Below, one piece after another: positions 26,532 to 39,141 of a stretch of 64,000 nt of DNA. The position numbers were made by a program, and so were the translations under genes. Origin of the DNA: Brachypodius melanocephalos (Eukaryota; Chordata; Aves; Passeriformes; Pycnonotidae); assembly GCA_013398615.1 (NCBI GenBank), contig VZSR01000476.1, positions 666,678 to 730,677 of the forward strand. Reading direction: 5' to 3'. The notes beneath the pieces were generated by a model. It saw nothing but the letters and a program-made list of their open reading frames with translations. It had not been told where the DNA came from and made no database searches. Each line of letters starts with the position of its first letter. Positions within the stretch are counted from its first letter, which is position 1.

Positions 26532-29499
26532 TCTCAGAATTATGATATGTGCAAACAAGCATAAATATGGGCATAAAAAAAGATGTTTTCACAGACAAAA
26601 TTACTTGGTGGTTGCTTACTGGTGCTTTCCCAGATTGAGATAAATTAAGGTCAGGAAAGACTGTATCTCAAAAACAAAAAAAAAGGTCAGAAGAGAACAC
26701 AGAAAATATCATGAAGAAATAATCAGCAATAGTATTATAAAAGCATTCAACAAAACATATGGAATGCATGCATTGAGTTTTAAGGATGAGTTTCTGGATA
26801 TTTGAAGTGGATGCTAATGATCAAATTATTTTTGATACTGAGTGCTAAAAAAAGCTAAAGACATTTCTGTGTAGCATTTGAGTATCTGAAATAATGATTG
26901 ATCATGACTAAACCAATCTGCACTGGAAACTTGTTTCATTTTATTTGTACCTGTGTTAGATTCTGCTGTTGCCACCAAGTTCTATTGCTTCTCCCAGAAT
27001 CTGCAAGGGGATGATATTTATTTCTTTCAGCTCTTTGCTATGAACAAAAAGATGGCTTGGAAAATAACTGAAAATGTTTTATCATTGGATTTTTCTACAG
27101 TACGTGACACACGAGGCTTTTTGGTGAGCTGTGTGAAGATCAAGGCACAGATGAATAGTGATCCATGTAGGCTCAGGCTTAATTTCTGAGTGAGTCCCAA
27201 GCTTTGATTGTTTTCCACACTACTGTGGTCATTCTATTATGTATCTATAATGACAGTCTGCCTTCTGAAGAATCCTACAAGCCCTCTACACTGCAAATCT
27301 CACTTAGATCTGTAAGAAAAACTGGCTGATAGACATATTTGTTCAATGTATCCCGTGGTATAATTTTTTAATTGTTTCCAGCCCCAGAATTACTACGGTT
27401 AATTTTGTCTCCCTCGGTTTCCATAAAATTTATGTCTTTTTTAAAAAAGGAAAATAAACCCAAATGACTAAAACATTCTTATTATTTAAGTTCAAATATT
27501 ATGACTAGGCTGTTAACGTTGCTTACTGCTAGTGAGAGTAACATCATCCATCTACCCTTCCTCTGCATTGAATTAATGGCCAGGTTTTTTATTCATCTTT
27601 GTTGTTTTTTTTCACTTTTCTCCATGTGTCTATCACTTCAGGAAAATTAATGAGTCAACATTGTACCAGTTCTAGAGAACTGATAAATGAGAAAAATCAG
27701 TCAGCTTGTTCAGCTTGTGTCTTCGCATTAAATCAATCTTGAAATAATTTATCCTTCCCACGAGCCGTGCAGATACACAGATCTCATTTATGCAGCTTCT
27801 GTGCAACTTTCTTCATAGCTTTCATTTGATTTGCTTATCCATGTGCTTCTGCTACTAATGTTGGATACTGGGCTTAATAGGATGGATGGCAAGTCTTTGT
27901 GGTGTTTCAAATACTCTGAGTAAATCAGATCATTAAAATACAGCTTAACCTAATGGATCGCCCTGGAGTGTAAAAGAAAACCTTCTCTATATTAAAATGA
28001 ACAGAATTGTGGTTTTTTAGCATCTTCCACTGACTGGAAAATAACTAATGAAATATGTGGAAAAACAGTATGAAACACTGTGTTTGACTTTTAATTCTCT
28101 AAAGCTCAGGCTTTACTCCTCTGTCCACGTCTTCCTTTGGGATTTCATTTGAGGGAGGGGACATTTCTTTGTGTTTTGTTTGCACAGTGACCCAGTACAT
28201 GGTTGGATGCTCCTTGTTGCACAAACAGGCTCAGCTTTTCATCAGCAACATCATTAAAAATGGTTTATTATGCAGTATTCCAGCCTAATCAGGTTTTATA
28301 TATGCCACGATCTTGGTCATGGATCTAAATGTGTTAAAGAATCAAACAGAAATTTCTGTGCTTTGTAAGGCATGTTTTGATATTATTGCTTTTTCTAACA
28401 GGCAAAATCATCTCAAGGTTCATTTGTGCCTGGACAGCAAGCATCTCTCTGGGCACTGCAGAACATCTCTGGCCCCAGAGCTCAGCACCCCCTACACCTT
28501 GTGGGATTTAGACACAAAACCTGCTTGCTCATGTGGCTGGTGACACCCTTTGTCAGCCAGAGAGGCCTTAACTATCACCTGTCCAGAACAAAGGCAGCCA
28601 CAGCTTCCAAATTTCTGGTGGAAAAAGTGGCTGAAGGCTCACTTTGACCACCAAGGCTGAGTTTGGACTCGGATGCAAGAGCTCTCAAAGACATGTTTTT
28701 AGAGTCCCGATTCTTGACTCTTTAGTCTTCCATTCAGTCTGTGTATGTTTTACTGGCTTCTGTCTTTATTTTATTTTGGTGTGTATGTAGAGTGACTGGT
28801 GCCAAACTGGCTCTGCTTGGCACTGGGATGCAGCAGGGCCATGTCTCCAAAGCTGGGAATGAAGAACTGTCCCAAGGCTGACTTAAACGTCAAAGAGACT
28901 TGTTCTGGGGAGGACGGACTGGAAGAACAGAGGTAAGAATGTTGTCTAACACCTCACCACATCAGAGATCTGGTAATTCTAGGAAAAAAATGCTGCCATG
29001 GATTAGAACACTGCTAAACCTGTTTATCATGCTTAAAATTAATTAATCTCTCCAAAGACCTTAAGATTCTTTCTAAATCAACACCAGCAGCAGGTATTTC
29101 AAACCAGTTCTGTTGCCTACCCCACTGCTCTTTGCCATTTGATGCAGCTCCTGTTCAGCCTTGCTCTGTTGCTGCCTTTACCTTATCTCTGGTCAAGGCT
29201 TTAATCCCCCAGCAGCAAACTGAGCTCATATCAGCACTCAAATGCTGCTGTGATGTGCAGCCACTTTATCAATGTGAGAAGTGCCTCACTCCCTGACCCC
29301 GGGGCCGGCTCTGGAGCTGCACTGTACACATGCCACCAACACACAGGTCACACACAGCAGCCAGCACCAGCAACCACCCCTGAGGTTTCCAGCAGAGCAA
29401 ATAGAAGAGTCCACATGAGGGGAAGAATCAGGGCTGGAGCAGCTGCTGCTTCATAGCTTTGAGCATCAGTGCTTCTGCTTGAAAGATAATCATATGTTT

Positions 29500-29514
29500 T
29501 ATATATATATATAT
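29500..29514. repeat. Short TA microsatellite
   Basis: About seven TA units. Short dinucleotide repeat. Confidence 0.7.
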
Positions 29515-32192
29515 TAAAGGACTGGGCCAGCTGAACAGTAATTTTAGCACAGAAAGATAGGATAGCTTAAAAAAAATCAAAAGATAAACAGAAAAGGTGA
29601 ATGCTCACAGTTTTATTAAGCCTCAAACAACTAAATGTAAACATAAGCATGAAGAATTAAGAAAAAGCATTAGAAAAAAACCCAGAGAGGTACAAAGTCT
29701 GTACTTTGTCTACCACCATGACTTCCTCCAGATCTGCCAGCTTGACTCTAAACCAATATCAGACCTCAAAAGGGTTTATAAATCTAGGATGTGAAATATT
29801 GTTTTCTCTAAAAGCTGAAGAAAATATAAAATCAGAATAGAACTCAAAGGCTTAAATACTAAATTTGTTAGTAGTGAGACAGGAAAAAACCAAACCTGAA
29901 CAAATGCTCTGGGCAAGTACTTGATTTATTGCTTAAAATTCTTTTTCAAAATTCTTTTTCATAAAACGCAATACAAGTTTTTAAAAATACAGAAATGCTG
30001 ATTGGAAGGTGTTCACCAAGTTCCCTATAGCAAGAATATTTCCAGAAAGAATTTCGTGGTGCAATCCAATTAGCCTCTCTGTAGCTGCAAAACTCACAAA
30101 ACCAACTCCCTAAATTCATGTGCATCGAGCAGTTCAAGTGAAAATCTGTCAGTGGAACTGAATTAAAACCATAGAGCCAAGGTCTCTCCATGTATAAATC
30201 ATGTACATTGCTATAATAAAACAACATACAACAGAAGCAATTCTTCACACCACTGAGTTTTTGGCATGGGAGTTGGTCCCAGAATCCAAATCTTACTGTT
30301 CCAGCTTCCATATTTCATAATGTGTCAGAAAACCTAAACTACAATATGCTGTAATAATTTTGTGACATTTGAGAATAGAATAAATGTGATGTGGGATCTA
30401 AAGAAAGCTAAAATAAGTTGGGATTTATCTTATTTTTCTTTTTTAATGGTCTCGGTCATGCTATTAAACGGCATTTCTCATGTGTAAAATGAAGTGGAGG
30501 TATTGTACCATGTCCTGATGTTACCAGTTGAAGCCTCTTTTTTTTTTCCAAAGTCATAAAGTATATGTCAAGCACTCTGAGCAACTCCTTTATGCCTTGC
30601 TGGCAGTGCTGCAATTAGTATCACACTGTGTCATATTCGAAGCTCAGTGGCTGTTAAATGTGCTCTGCCTGCATCACACTAACTGCTATATCAGTCATTT
30701 TAGATGACCCCCTTGAAAATTGCTGCCAAAAGTTTATATGTCAGAAACCACTTTCAAAATGCTTATGAAGTGAAGAATTTTCACAGCTCTTTACCTACTT
30801 AAATGCTGAAAACTGTCAGTCAACGAAATCAGGCTCGACAGTTTATATTCCAGGGCTCACTATTCAAAGATTTGCTTGAAAAATTGTTCCTATCATCTGT
30901 CAGCAAGTGGCTTCTGTGTTTAGTCAGTTGCTCACTTTTACATTGTGATGACCACTCTAAGTTGATACAAAAGACCTACCAGAACTCTTGGCATTGTTTT
31001 TATATGGGGTGAGCCAGGGACATCTACAATCATCAGTGTCTTCAGTCCCAAATGATTTCAAAAAAGTGTGATCCAGGTATTAAACATCAGAGATTTATTT
31101 ACAGAGCAGTTAACAACTGACAAAACTTTTAGAGGAAGGAGGTGAGGAGCTTTTTAAATTTTAAGAATTTGAACTGTAAACTTATCCCATGCATCCACTG
31201 CCAAGAGTGAGGTTTGATTTATGGCTGAGTCTCTCTTTATTTCTTTTAATTTCCTGGAAAAATATACAGGTGGGACTGTATTTAGCCTGGATTTTAGTCT
31301 TTTTTTTTAATAAAAGCTGCACAGCCATCAGCATAGTGCTAAGAGTCAATATCTACAATGAACTGGTATTAATTTAAAGTTACTCACACTTTTATTTGTG
31401 AGATAATAACTGTTACAATGAATGACAAAAGTGCAAGAGGAATTTGTATGTCCTGTCGCCAACCTGCACCACAGTTTTTCACTTCCTTTCCTCATAACAC
31501 TGAGGAGTTTCCTCAGTGCCACTGGTCTTTTTGCTCAGCCTGAGCAGATGGGGAATTTGGGCACTGGGGATTATTCAGAAAGCAAACTTATCAGTTCTGA
31601 AGGCTGTCAACAGGACCTACCCAATAGACCTGCTCAAGGCATAATCAATGTCTGTCTCTATGACTGGTTTCTTCGCAAAACAAAGTCGTAGAAAAATTAC
31701 ACTACAGTCATCTGTCTTTTATGTAGCAGAAGACAGGTTCAGTGCTGTCTTCATTCTCAAAGGATTTAATTTCCTTTGGTTTGCTTTCCATGAAATGACT
31801 CTAGGTCAAGTGCAGGACTTCGTGTCTTGTCCCAGGAAGAGGGAAATTCAAACAGAAAAGGAGAATATCTGTGTCCTTGTCTTTTGATTGCTGCTGTGTT
31901 TTACATGAAACTCTCGTTAGATGGAAATACTGAAATAGACTGAAAAATGACTGCAATCTACCCTCCATGTGTTAACTATAGAGATTTTTATGGCTCTGTT
32001 ATGGGTGCTGCCTCATTTTCCTACTGAGCCAATTGTCACTCCAAAAGAGCTAAAAGAGTCTTCTTCCTCCTTTAAAGCTGCCTTTTTCTCCTGTGGAATG
32101 GGTTTTGTAGACCCAGGAGAATTAGTCAGCCAGTAGGTCATCCTGTCTGGTGCTGCCTTGCTTCCTGCAGGAAGGAGATGCAACTTCCAGAG

Positions 32193-32340
32193 ATCAGGAA
32201 GCAAATAGGTTGCAAGGGAGTGACTGCTTTCAAATCACTTCTACCTACATAACCCCAATCTAAAATAAAGGACTGCTAAATAGAGACTGTAAGGGAGATG
32301 AGACCAGGATCTATTACTGGTCTATAGGGACAGTACTGCT
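32193..32340. repeat. Paired direct repeat, copy A (about 150 bp)
   Basis: Aligned by eye, this segment is about 85-87% identical to 33054-33200 in the same orientation, with one single-base indel. The best block, CAATCTAAAATAAAGGACTG, is identical in both, as is the following CTAAATAGAG. Similarity starts at ATCAGGAA and stops after TACTGCT in both copies. The family is unknown to me. It carries AATAAAG-like and GGGAGATGAGA purine words, so a small LTR or an unclassified repeat is possible. A local duplication is the simpler reading. Confidence 0.75.
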
Positions 32341-32927
32341 TGGGAATTTGCATGCAAAGGATAAACTGTATCCCTGTATTAAGAGCTGCCTCTTAATAAG
32401 ATATGTCTCTATAGTCCTGTAAATATCTCTGTGTTTCCAAATTTATTTACTTTTATAAATATTTATGGCTATGACAACGTAGGTATAAAAACACCACCAT
32501 AAATGATGTTAAATGAATACATAAACCATGCATAAAAGTGTCAGTGGCAACACCTTCACTGATTATCATGGACATCCAACCAGGAAATCCCAAGAAAATG
32601 AGGTTTTGAGGTTCTCTGCTGGGCACAGAGAATTCTGGGAATCTTCCCTTGGACAGGAACAGAGACAGAAGCATTTCCAACAGTCTGATCTTGTTTTTCT
32701 GTAGTCTGGTGAGGAGCCTTTTTGCTGTCTGGCCCAGCCATTTGAAACACCAAGCTTCTGAAGGGTATTTAAGTTTTAACCTCTAACTTTGTCCTTGTTT
32801 CCCTAGCTTGTCCTAGCCTGTTGCTATCAGAAATAATCTAAAGTAAAGGAAAATGATCTTTCTTGGAGAGATTCCTCTACAGGGTAGAGGAATTGCTCTG
32901 GGAATGGAGCCATATTTCAATGGTATG

Positions 32928-32980
32928 ACAATGACATTGTCATTGTTGTTGCATCTAATATTCCGTTGTATCTAATATTC
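32928..32980. repeat. 19-bp palindrome plus 17-bp tandem repeat between the paired copies
   Basis: ACAATGACA-T-TGTCATTGT (32928-32946) is a perfect palindrome around a single base. It is followed by two copies of TTG(C/T)ATCTAATATTC at 32949 and 32966. Both lie inside the spacer of the 32193/33054 repeat pair. Confidence 0.55.
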
Positions 32981-33053
32981 AGTTTAGACACATCTTCCTT
33001 GGTGTCATAAATGAGTGTGATCTACTATAACGGGCAAGTGAAAGTATAATTTA

Positions 33054-33200
33054 ATCAGGAACAAATGTGTTGCAATGGAGTGTCTGCTTTCTAATCTCTT
33101 TTACCTATATAACACCAATCTAAAATAAAGGACTGCTAAATAGAGGATTTAAGGGAGATGAGAGTAGGATCTCTTATTCATCTATAGGGACAATACTGCT
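33054..33200. repeat. Paired direct repeat, copy B (about 150 bp)
   Basis: Second copy of the repeat at 32193-32340, offset by about 861 bp and in the same orientation. Differences are scattered substitutions rather than blocks, so the duplication is not recent. The flanks on both sides are unrelated between copies, so the duplicated unit is about 150 bp and not the whole 861-bp interval. Confidence 0.75.
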
Positions 33201-34815
33201 CAGGATTTGGTCAAATTTATTGCTGAATCCAAAAGCTTAGTTTGACTGTTATGAGTTCTGTGGGGTTTTTTTTGTTTTGTGGGATTTTTCCTCCCAAACA
33301 ATCCCAGAAACTGCCACAGAAGGCCTGTGACCATGGAATTTACTACAAAGCTTTTGGAGTTTAGGTTGCCTGTCAAGAACACAAAACAAGTCTAGTCAGA
33401 CTAGAATGTTGAATCTCAATAAAACTGGCCTCCTTAACCACTTGTTGTGTTATCTACCATTGCTGGAGTGATTAACCTTTTTGAGGACACAGGAATCATT
33501 TTACATTTTGTGGATGTTTTTTCAAAGACTTATGTTCCAAGTGCACAATAGAAATATGTGATGCTTTGTATATTGCCCAAAGTACACAAAATGATGATAA
33601 TTTCAGCATGAAGAACATCACCAGCCCTAATCTTCAGGCTAAAGCAGACTTGTTTGTACTAAGATGACAAAAGAAGGTAAAGGGTGCTGAAGAAGAATTT
33701 TACTGTGAGTAGTGTAGGCTGTTTTGACATGTAATTTTTTTCTTGGTGAAATTGAATAAGGTAAATAAGCAAGCCTTAAATAGGCTGGGCTAATATATGA
33801 ATAGGACCTGTAATATTAAAGGTGGTCCTTCATGAGCAGAAGTACTATCTGAGCAGTATTTATTGCATTTCATTTCTGCCTATGGGGCTACTCTTATCTT
33901 TGTTTCTATTTTAATCATACCCCAGCAGGGATAAGGTCTGGGTTGTCACTGATCCTGACAGACAGTGCAATTCCATTTGTAATTCCTATAGTCATTTGCT
34001 TTGTCGAATTCCTGGATCAGTTTAAAATGCTCCTACTCTGGAGAAAACGATGACCAGGCAGGTGTCTCAGACTATTGTTTCGTGGTGGGAACAAAATACA
34101 CTGTCAGTGGGTCATTTACACAACCAAAATATCTACATTTATGATTTAACAGGGTCTGTCCACACCCTGCTGTGGAATTTAGGAATTCGTTGGCGTTTTT
34201 ATAAACTGTAGAAGCAATGAGTGATCTTTATCTGAGTTTGATTTCTCAAGGAATTTCTGAACAGTTTTTGTTGTCCAGAGAAGGATTTGCTTTTCAAAAC
34301 AGTTTAAAATCCTTCACCTTTTCCTTTTTTCAGTGTCTTTCCTTTGACAGCCTGGTCGGGTGAGTTCAAGCAGGGGTCAGCCCTTGTGCTGCCTCTCAAG
34401 TGTTGCTGGATGGGAAGTCATCTGAAGATGTTGCACTCTTCTCCACTCACAGGAGCCAACCCTTTTTCAGGTTAATGCTTTATATTCACTTACATCCAGC
34501 ACTCATAATACTTCTGCCTTATTGCAGAATGCCTCTTGAACCAGTGTGTTTATCTACTGCTTTTTACAAGCACTGTCAGACCTTGCTATTGCAGTTTAGG
34601 TTTTGAGCTCCAGGTTTGCATTCTGTCCCGAGAGCTTTCTGCCTCCCAGCAGCGTTAGCAGGAGAAAATGTCTTGTCTTACCTCAAATACTCTGTGGCTG
34701 AGAGTTTCCCCTGACTCTCTTGTGATACTGTGGCAGAGTAAGAGGATGCTAACTTCTACAGCATAGTTTGTTAGAATTATCTGTTAATCTCAAAATGTCA
34801 GAAGCCTTGTACAGG

Positions 34816-34833
34816 ATATATATATATATATAT
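34816..34833. repeat. TA microsatellite
   Basis: About nine TA units, uninterrupted. Confidence 0.8.
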
Positions 34834-35529
34834 GTTTCTGTGGTCTGTTTCCGATCTAACAGTTAGGCTGAATTCTCTACTGAGTGCTGTATTATTCTTG
34901 CCTATAAAGAGCCCTGGGTGCTATTTTAAAATAAATAAACCAGTCTATTTCTAAAGTTTGCCAACCTATATTTTATTTAGGATCATCTCCTTTTGGCCAT
35001 ACCTGAGGCAATATTCAGGATTTTTGTCCATCAGAAAGCACACCCTTTGTCAATGCTCATTTAATGATGTAAGCTTTGCAAGGTACAACTGCCCCAGCTG
35101 GGCTGAGGATGTGGACTGAATGAGAAGGGAGAACATCCTTCTAAAAATCACTTTTCAATTGCTGGAGTCTCCAAAAACAGTTTATCTCAGGTTGGTGCCA
35201 CCCTTAGTTGTAGAGTTATCTTTTTTGTCCCCTCAGATCTCTGTGGCTGCTAAAATTCCAGCCTTGCTAGTCTATTTCCTTTACGCCTTGGCAAATGTTA
35301 AATCAATGTTTTGCTAAATATGTTTAAATTAGGTGAACAAAATAGTTATTGCCTGATTACTTCAGTAAGCAGTTTGTTTAGTTGCTGTCTTGCCACAGAC
35401 AAGGTTAAATATATTTGTGTGGACTTGGCAGTTTGGTTTCTGACTGATCTTGATGCAACATTTTAATTTCCCTTATCTGTGGTTCATGATCTCTTGATAT
35501 GTCATGGAGAAAAAATCCTGGTGGGTTTA

Positions 35530-35672
35530 GTTTAGGATTTTTCCTTTTTTACCTTGTTATTTTGGGGTTTTCTTTTTTTTTCCTCCCTGTTTTACCTCCC
35601 TGCTTTTCCTTTTTATTATTTTCTTTATTCTTATTATTTTCTTTATTTTTGTTATTATTCCTTTTTTTTTCT
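35530..35672. repeat. Pyrimidine-rich, TTATT-rich tract
   Basis: About 140 bases of nearly pure T and C with ATTATTTTCTTTATT units repeated at about 20-bp spacing near 35615-35660. Low-complexity DNA; the leucine/phenylalanine-rich open frame that it creates is an artefact of composition. Confidence 0.7.
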
Positions 35673-37562
35673 GCTCTGAAATTTGAAGGATGTCAGATTT
35701 TGTCAGAGGAAAATGTGGAATGCTCTGTACTTGCCAGAGAAAGGCACAGGCAGAACAATACCTGTAATTGCTTTTTTTTTGAGTTTACCTTTGTTAAATG
35801 TAACATCCAGCCATATCAGCACAGTGTTTAGTCCTCCCTGTGTTTCCCATAGAAACTAGACTTTTTCTGGTTCTCTTTTGTCTTGAAGGAAGATTCTCCT
35901 TCCCTGAGGCCAAAGGAAACAAGTCCACATTGCTGGCTGGAGTATTTGTGAGTTGAAATCATCAGTAGCTGAGACCTGAGTGAATTCAAATCCCTTAACA
36001 CAGAACCAAGTTAACTGACTTATGCATTATTATTGCTCCATGTACTTCATAAGGCAATTTAGTATTGTGCCCTCCCAAATGGAACGTTAAGAAAAATATT
36101 TAAATTGATCATAAACCTGAGGAAGAGTTTTACTAAGTCTTTAGCCAGCTCAGCTATTGCTTGTAATCCTTGCTTCATGCCATAGCTCAAATTTCATTAG
36201 AAGCTGCTTCTCATTCAAGTTAAATAATCCCTTAAAATCCTTATAAAATCAGAAAACACACATGCTTGGACTGTTTTTCTTCTACTAAAGCGCACATTGC
36301 ACAAATGAAGCTGACTTTCAGATTATGATTTGCACAGTACTATATAATATAAATGCATCTGAAATTTATAGCACGCCACGAACTGTTTAATACTCAACAG
36401 TTAAACTGCTGTGTTTAGCAAGCTGTAATAACTAAGGATTTAATGTAGAATCTGATATCTGGACAGTTATTAACATTGTTTTCCTAGTATTTTACTGCCT
36501 GCTTGTAAACACTAGTTTATTGAGATGTATCTACATGGTCATATAAACTGTGAAAAAGACCACGTTGTTTTCTTTGCCAGAGGTACTGCAGATGTAATCA
36601 AAAAGTCTGGACCATGAACTTAAACATCCAATCCTATATACACAAAAAAAGTAAATCCCTTCCTACCACACCACTTTGACCTCGTATAGCTGTTCAGGCT
36701 TTTGACAAACAGCCAGAGGAAGTTGCTGTTCTGGAGATCTGGTTTGTTTGAGTTAGGTTTTTAAACTCTGTAATTCCCTTTAAAGAACCAGGGCTCCCTC
36801 CCTTCCCCCTTTATAATCTGTAAAAAAGAAGGAAGGACACTTCAATGTTCAGTGTTATTTTTACTGCTGGATCTTGTGCCAACAGAAATGCAAGTTTTAA
36901 TTTTATTAGACTGTAGAGATTAAAAATACCATAAGAACCTCAGTAAACGGTTATGAGTCGATATATTAATGTTTCAAAGTAAGTGTCCCCTCTGATCTCA
37001 TTTGAGTATATTTTAAACTTGTTCTTTCGCTCTTTGTCACCTTAGATAAAGACTTTAGGCAAGGCTTTAGCAGCTGTACAAAACAAAAACAATCAAATAA
37101 AAAGAACATAAATAGGAAAAGTGTTGCCTAGATGTTGAAGCCAGTGAAGTGTAATACTAACTGGCACGAGAAACTACAGGTCATCCAACAGATTCAAAAA
37201 TTAGGCAAAGATGTTAAGGATTTACCTCCATTTACCTGTTTGAGCAAAGCCTAAGTGAATTGTCAGAGTCAATCCATATCATCCTCCACAATGGAAATGG
37301 GGTTTGGTTTTGGGAAATAAATCTACCTTGCTCATCAGGAAGGGGAAAAGTGAAGGAAATTAGCAGCTGTTTTGGTAGGGAGGATGTCATAACTTCAGCT
37401 GCCAGCTCAACAGGATTAAGCCCAGAATCTGTACAAATAAAAGTAACTTTCATGTGTTTTTTGTACAAACCCTCACTTTTTAAGGTTAGACTTGTATTTT
37501 GAGACCTAAAGTCTACCAGAGCTTCCTCTGTGATCCATGGCACACGTCTCCCTGCTTTTCAG

Positions 37563-37634
37563 CCAGTATTCTTTGGCTAGATCAGATGTTTCAGAGCCCC
37601 TTTATGGGTGTTTTTCCTCACTTTGTTCACAAAG
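37563..37634 (+). other. Candidate 72-nt exon (unproven)
   Basis: A good acceptor (CTCCCTGCTTTTCAG) precedes 72 bases that are followed by GTAAGT, a consensus donor. The length is a multiple of three and two of the three frames are open through it. I recognise neither translation. No compatible neighbouring exon was identified, so it could be a cassette exon of a gene whose other exons lie outside, an exon of a long non-coding RNA, or chance. Confidence 0.2.
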
Positions 37635-37720
37635 GTAAGTGGCAAAATGGAATGAAGTTCTAACTTGGTGAAAGATCCTTCCTTGTTGCATATCCTCTAT
37701 AAAATTTGCTCTAAAAGGAA

Positions 37721-37750
37721 AAATTTCTAATTAAATTTCTAATTAAATTA
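37721..37750. repeat. 12-bp tandem repeat, 2.5 copies
   Basis: AAATTTCTAATT is repeated twice in perfect tandem and then partly again. It lies about 40 bases upstream of the TA microsatellite at 37787. Confidence 0.7.
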
Positions 37751-37781
37751 GGTCTCCAGCTAATCTGAAACACTGCACAGC

Positions 37782-37786
<5 letters not shown>

Positions 37787-37817
<31 letters not shown>
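37787..37817. repeat. TA microsatellite, about 15 units
   Basis: Uninterrupted (TA)n of about 30 bases, the longest dinucleotide repeat in the window. Likely polymorphic and prone to cruciform formation. Confidence 0.9.
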
Positions 37818-37819
<2 letters not shown>

Positions 37820-38131
37820 CTGTTAGAATTTTAGATACCTGATTATTACAATCTTATTTGATGGGTTTTAGATCTAGACATAAATATATCAGAGATATGG
37901 CAGAGAAGGCATCATCCGTCTCTGGCCCCTTCTGAAAAGTTCAGGCACACATGAGCACTGTTACTATTTTGGATAAATTGAACCTTGGAGAGGAAAAAAG
38001 GAGCATAACATAGGAGTAAAAAGTAGAACATTTCCTTAATAAAAGAAAAAGTTAGAAGACCTGCTAGGCTTCTCATCATTTTCATAGACTTCCCACGCCA
38101 AATATCAAGTAGTGGTCTAGTCTTGTTTGCT

Positions 38132-38148
38132 TGTGTGTGTGTGTGTGT
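38132..38148. repeat. TG microsatellite, about 8 units
   Basis: Uninterrupted (TG)n. Confidence 0.85.
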
Positions 38149-38880
38149 AAATGTCTTTTAGATAGAAAGGAAACTCAAAAAAATTTTTACTGATCCTATT
38201 TTTTTAAAAATTATTCTACATTCTCAAAACACAATTTCTAATATTAGAAAATAAGTGTAAAAAGAACAAAGAATTACATGTGGAAGAAGAGTGTTTTATT
38301 TTTAGCATTATGGAACTTAAATGTTCTTTAAAATGGTTTTTAAAATTTCTTTTCATTTTTGTATGAGTAGGTATTTTCTACATTTACAGGTAGAATAGAT
38401 AGTTTCTTTGCTGTCTATTTGCCACCAGTCTGTTTTGCTACTGGGTTTGATTCACCTAGTTGTACATGAAAAGAGTGAGCACAGAATGATTCTCTGACTC
38501 AGACTGTGGCTTTTTTTAAGTCTGGTGAGCATATCTATCACTAATTCTGAGTTTATACTAAATAGAGATACCAGAGGGATTGTAACTAAAAGACTAAAAA
38601 TGATGCTACAAAGGCACAGAGCACTGCATTCACTACTCAATAGCCCTGTTTGTCTTTTACCCTTTAGAATAATATTTTAAAAGTCCTAACAAGATCTAAA
38701 AGAGCTTCAGTAATTCTGTTTGGTTGGAGTTTTTTTTCAAGTAAAGCATAGAAGTGTCAGATAGCAAAGTTTAAATGAAACACAAGAAGGTGGATGTGAT
38801 TCTTTTATAGTGAAGTTTTTTTTTTTCCAAAAGTTTCTCCTCCTCAGCTAAATAGATCAGCTGGTATGTACATATATAAA

Positions 38881-38909
38881 ACAAACAAATAAATAAATAA
38901 ATATATATA
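38881..38909. repeat. AAAT tetranucleotide repeat
   Basis: AAAC and AAAT units leading into a short AT run. Confidence 0.75.
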
Positions 38910-39114
38910 ATGTGGCAGGAGATATGTTTCAAGACCAGATATTTATTCTCTATATTGCAGCATGACGTGGGGTCTCCCATGCATGCATAAAAGAACGCAG
39001 AGAGGCTTCAAGCAAAATCCAAGTATTTTAGTACTCCTCAGTTGCTCTCCAGCACTGCAGCTCATTTCATTTCACTCTCAGATGCCCAATCTGTGAATGT
39101 ACAGCCAAAACCAA

Positions 39115-39141
39115 TTTTTTTTTTAATTTTTTTTTTTTTTT
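39115..39141. repeat. Interrupted T-run
   Basis: Two T-runs separated by AA, about 27 bases in total. No element body with a matching minus-strand poly-A tail is recognised next to it. Confidence 0.7.

Larger units (their letters stand above)
14097..32192. other. Unique non-coding DNA with conserved-element-like stretches, no gene seen
   Basis: About 18 kb with no transposon that I recognise. Open frames are short and unconvincing. Stretches at about 15090-15310, 18020-18430, 20620-20800 and 27690-27840 combine TAAT-type homeodomain words with complex, non-repetitive sequence, as many vertebrate conserved non-coding elements do. That is impression, not measured conservation. A candidate 25-nt exon lies at 15818-15842. 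A more GC-rich patch with stops in all frames covers about 28790-29460. Small tandem and low-complexity tracts are listed separately. Confidence 0.5.

Noticed and set aside
28790..28931. Possible 142-nt exon ending at GTAAGA
   Set aside because: All three frames contain stops or start with one; at best a non-coding RNA exon, with no further support.
29946..30311. 121-codon open frame on the minus strand
   Set aside because: No domain, repeat family or splice context is recognised; probably chance.
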